Assembly (NCBI RefSeq): GCF_014837035.1
Contig: NZ_JACSPS010000003.1
Span: 310,001-374,000 of the forward strand
Direction of reading: 5' to 3'
From: Kaistella pullorum
GTDB lineage: Bacteria; Bacteroidota; Bacteroidia; Flavobacteriales; Weeksellaceae
DNA: 64,000 nt
Of the stretch, positions 63,242 to 64,000 are shown piece after piece. Numbering within the stretch: position 1 is the stretch's first letter; every line of letters starts with the position of its first letter. Below the pieces are notes generated by a model. It did not search any database, had not been told where the DNA came from, and saw only the letters and a program-made list of their open reading frames with translations. The translations under genes and the position numbers were made by a program.

Positions 63242-64000
63242 TTAATTTAAAATCTTTAACAACTTATCGGAAAGACGAACTCTGAATGGCAAAGGAAACG
63301 TTATTTGATCGCCTGCTTTCGCTGTTTCGCAAGCGTTTCCGTTCGCAAAAAGTTCATTTAAAACCATCTCCTGCTCACCGGTTGTGGGTCCGGAAATTAA
63401 AATTTTATCACCTACAGAAACTTCGCCGTCTCCAAGCAGAAACTGAGCGACTTTCGACTTAGGATAATAATGTTCAGCTTTGCCAATCAGCATTTTTTTC
63501 ACCGAAATTTTTTGCCGGATATTCTTTGTAACCGCCTTTGCTAAAGGTTTATCTAGCAGTTCACCAGATTTCTTGAACTTCAAGTCATCAGATTTACCTT
63601 TGCGGAAAATCTTATTACCTACCTGCAGACCTTTTCGAAGTTTTGCCTGTTCCTCGAGCGGCAAATGAATGGTTTCAAGACATTTTGGAGAACAGCAGTT
63701 TTCCATCGCAGCTTTGCATTCGTCACACTGAATAAAGAGCAAATGACACGCGTCATTGAAGCAATTTGTATGATTATCGCACGGTTTTCCGCACTGGTGG
63801 CACTGTGAAACGATATCATCCGTAATCCTTTCGCCCAACCTGTGATCAAAAACGAAATTTTTACCGATGAATTTACTTTCTATATTTTCTTCTTTTACCT
63901 GTCTCGCATATTCGATGATGCCGCCTTCAAGCTGAAAGACATTTTTAAAACCCTGATGTTTGAAATACGCACTGGCTTTTTCGCAGCGGATCCCGCCCGT
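63242..64000 (-). CDS. trhO: tRNA uridine-34 hydroxylase TrhO, C-terminal part, with TrhP-like extra domain
   Basis: Last 252 codons of a gene that begins beyond the window. The reading frame is open from base 64000. It begins in the rhodanese domain at [10 protein letters not shown] with the catalytic Cys, then [10 protein letters not shown] and [19 protein letters not shown], which are diagnostic for TrhO (YceA), the O2-dependent enzyme for 5-hydroxyuridine-34. A Cys/His-rich segment follows ([14 protein letters not shown], then [19 protein letters not shown]), which likely binds zinc. After a basic linker, the last 85 residues match the C-terminal domain of the adjacent TrhP. The E. coli enzyme ends without this domain. 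Confidence 0.88.
   Translation of the reverse strand, partial: TGGIRCEKASAYFKHQGFKNVFQLEGGIIEYARQVKEENIESKFIGKNFVFDHRLGERITDDIVSQCHQCGKPCDNHTNCFNDACHLLFIQCDECKAAMENCCSPKCLETIHLPLEEQAKLRKGLQVGNKIFRKGKSDDLKFKKSGELLDKPLAKAVTKNIRQKISVKKMLIGKAEHYYPKSKVAQFLLGDGEVSVGDKILISGPTTGEQEMVLNELFANGNACETAKAGDQITFPLPFRVRLSDKLLKILN

Overview
The window reads as chromosomal DNA of a Bacteroidota, most likely Flavobacteriia, Weeksellaceae, near Chryseobacterium or Kaistella. The pointers are Bacteroidota-type promoters (TTTG, about 19 bases, TAnnTTTG), very little use of Shine-Dalgarno sites, a Type 9 secretion sorting domain, a GLPGLI-family protein, the DUF6452/DUF6048 pair beside rlmD, an sdhCAB cluster with a one-piece cytochrome b subunit, and a cysteine-poor ribosomal protein L36. 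No insertion sequence, prophage, CRISPR array or rRNA gene is visible. One tRNA gene (Leu, anticodon CAG) is present.

Layout. 1-3.5 kb: start of a secreted metalloprotease, DUF6048, DUF6452 and rlmD. 3.7-9.4 kb: a small membrane protein, a thioredoxin-fold lipoprotein lacking its redox cysteines, and sdhC-sdhA-sdhB. 9.5-13.4 kb: an M19 dipeptidase, lpxB and comEC. 13.4-18.7 kb: DUF2480, a DUF2723-like membrane protein, DUF937, ribosomal protein THX, a secreted nuclease and aspS. 18.8-23.8 kb: a minus-strand operon of a small membrane protein, paaZ, a SMUG2-like DNA glycosylase, an enoyl-CoA hydratase and an SDR oxidoreductase. 23.8-27.9 kb: a non-coding stretch with a 21-bp minisatellite and a GC-rich interspersed element, then gltA, eno and a small lipoprotein. 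27.9-46.8 kb: the str, S10, spc and alpha ribosomal operons, all on the minus strand. 46.9-50.2 kb: a polytopic membrane protein and a leucine-rich-repeat T9SS cargo. 50.2-55.4 kb: dps, pncB, a cyanophycin-synthetase-like gene and cyanophycinase. 55.4-61.8 kb: tRNA-Leu, DUF5995, rmuC, a TrmH-family methyltransferase, an Ala-rich lipoprotein, a two-gene envelope unit and 5-formyl-THF cyclo-ligase. 61.8-64 kb: a ferredoxin, TrhP (U32) and TrhO, cut by the window end.

Three arrangements stand out. First, the two alternative enzymes for 5-hydroxyuridine-34 in tRNA (TrhO, O2-dependent; TrhP, O2-independent) sit next to each other with a ferredoxin, and both end in the same extra C-terminal domain. 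Second, the cyanophycin pair has a synthetase without the usual N-terminal domain, followed by its own degradative peptidase. Third, the S10 operon is split after rpsJ by a GLPGLI gene flanked by terminators, and rplC restarts from its own canonical promoter.

Everything here comes from reading the sequence. Family names rest on recognised motifs and gene context, not on database searches.
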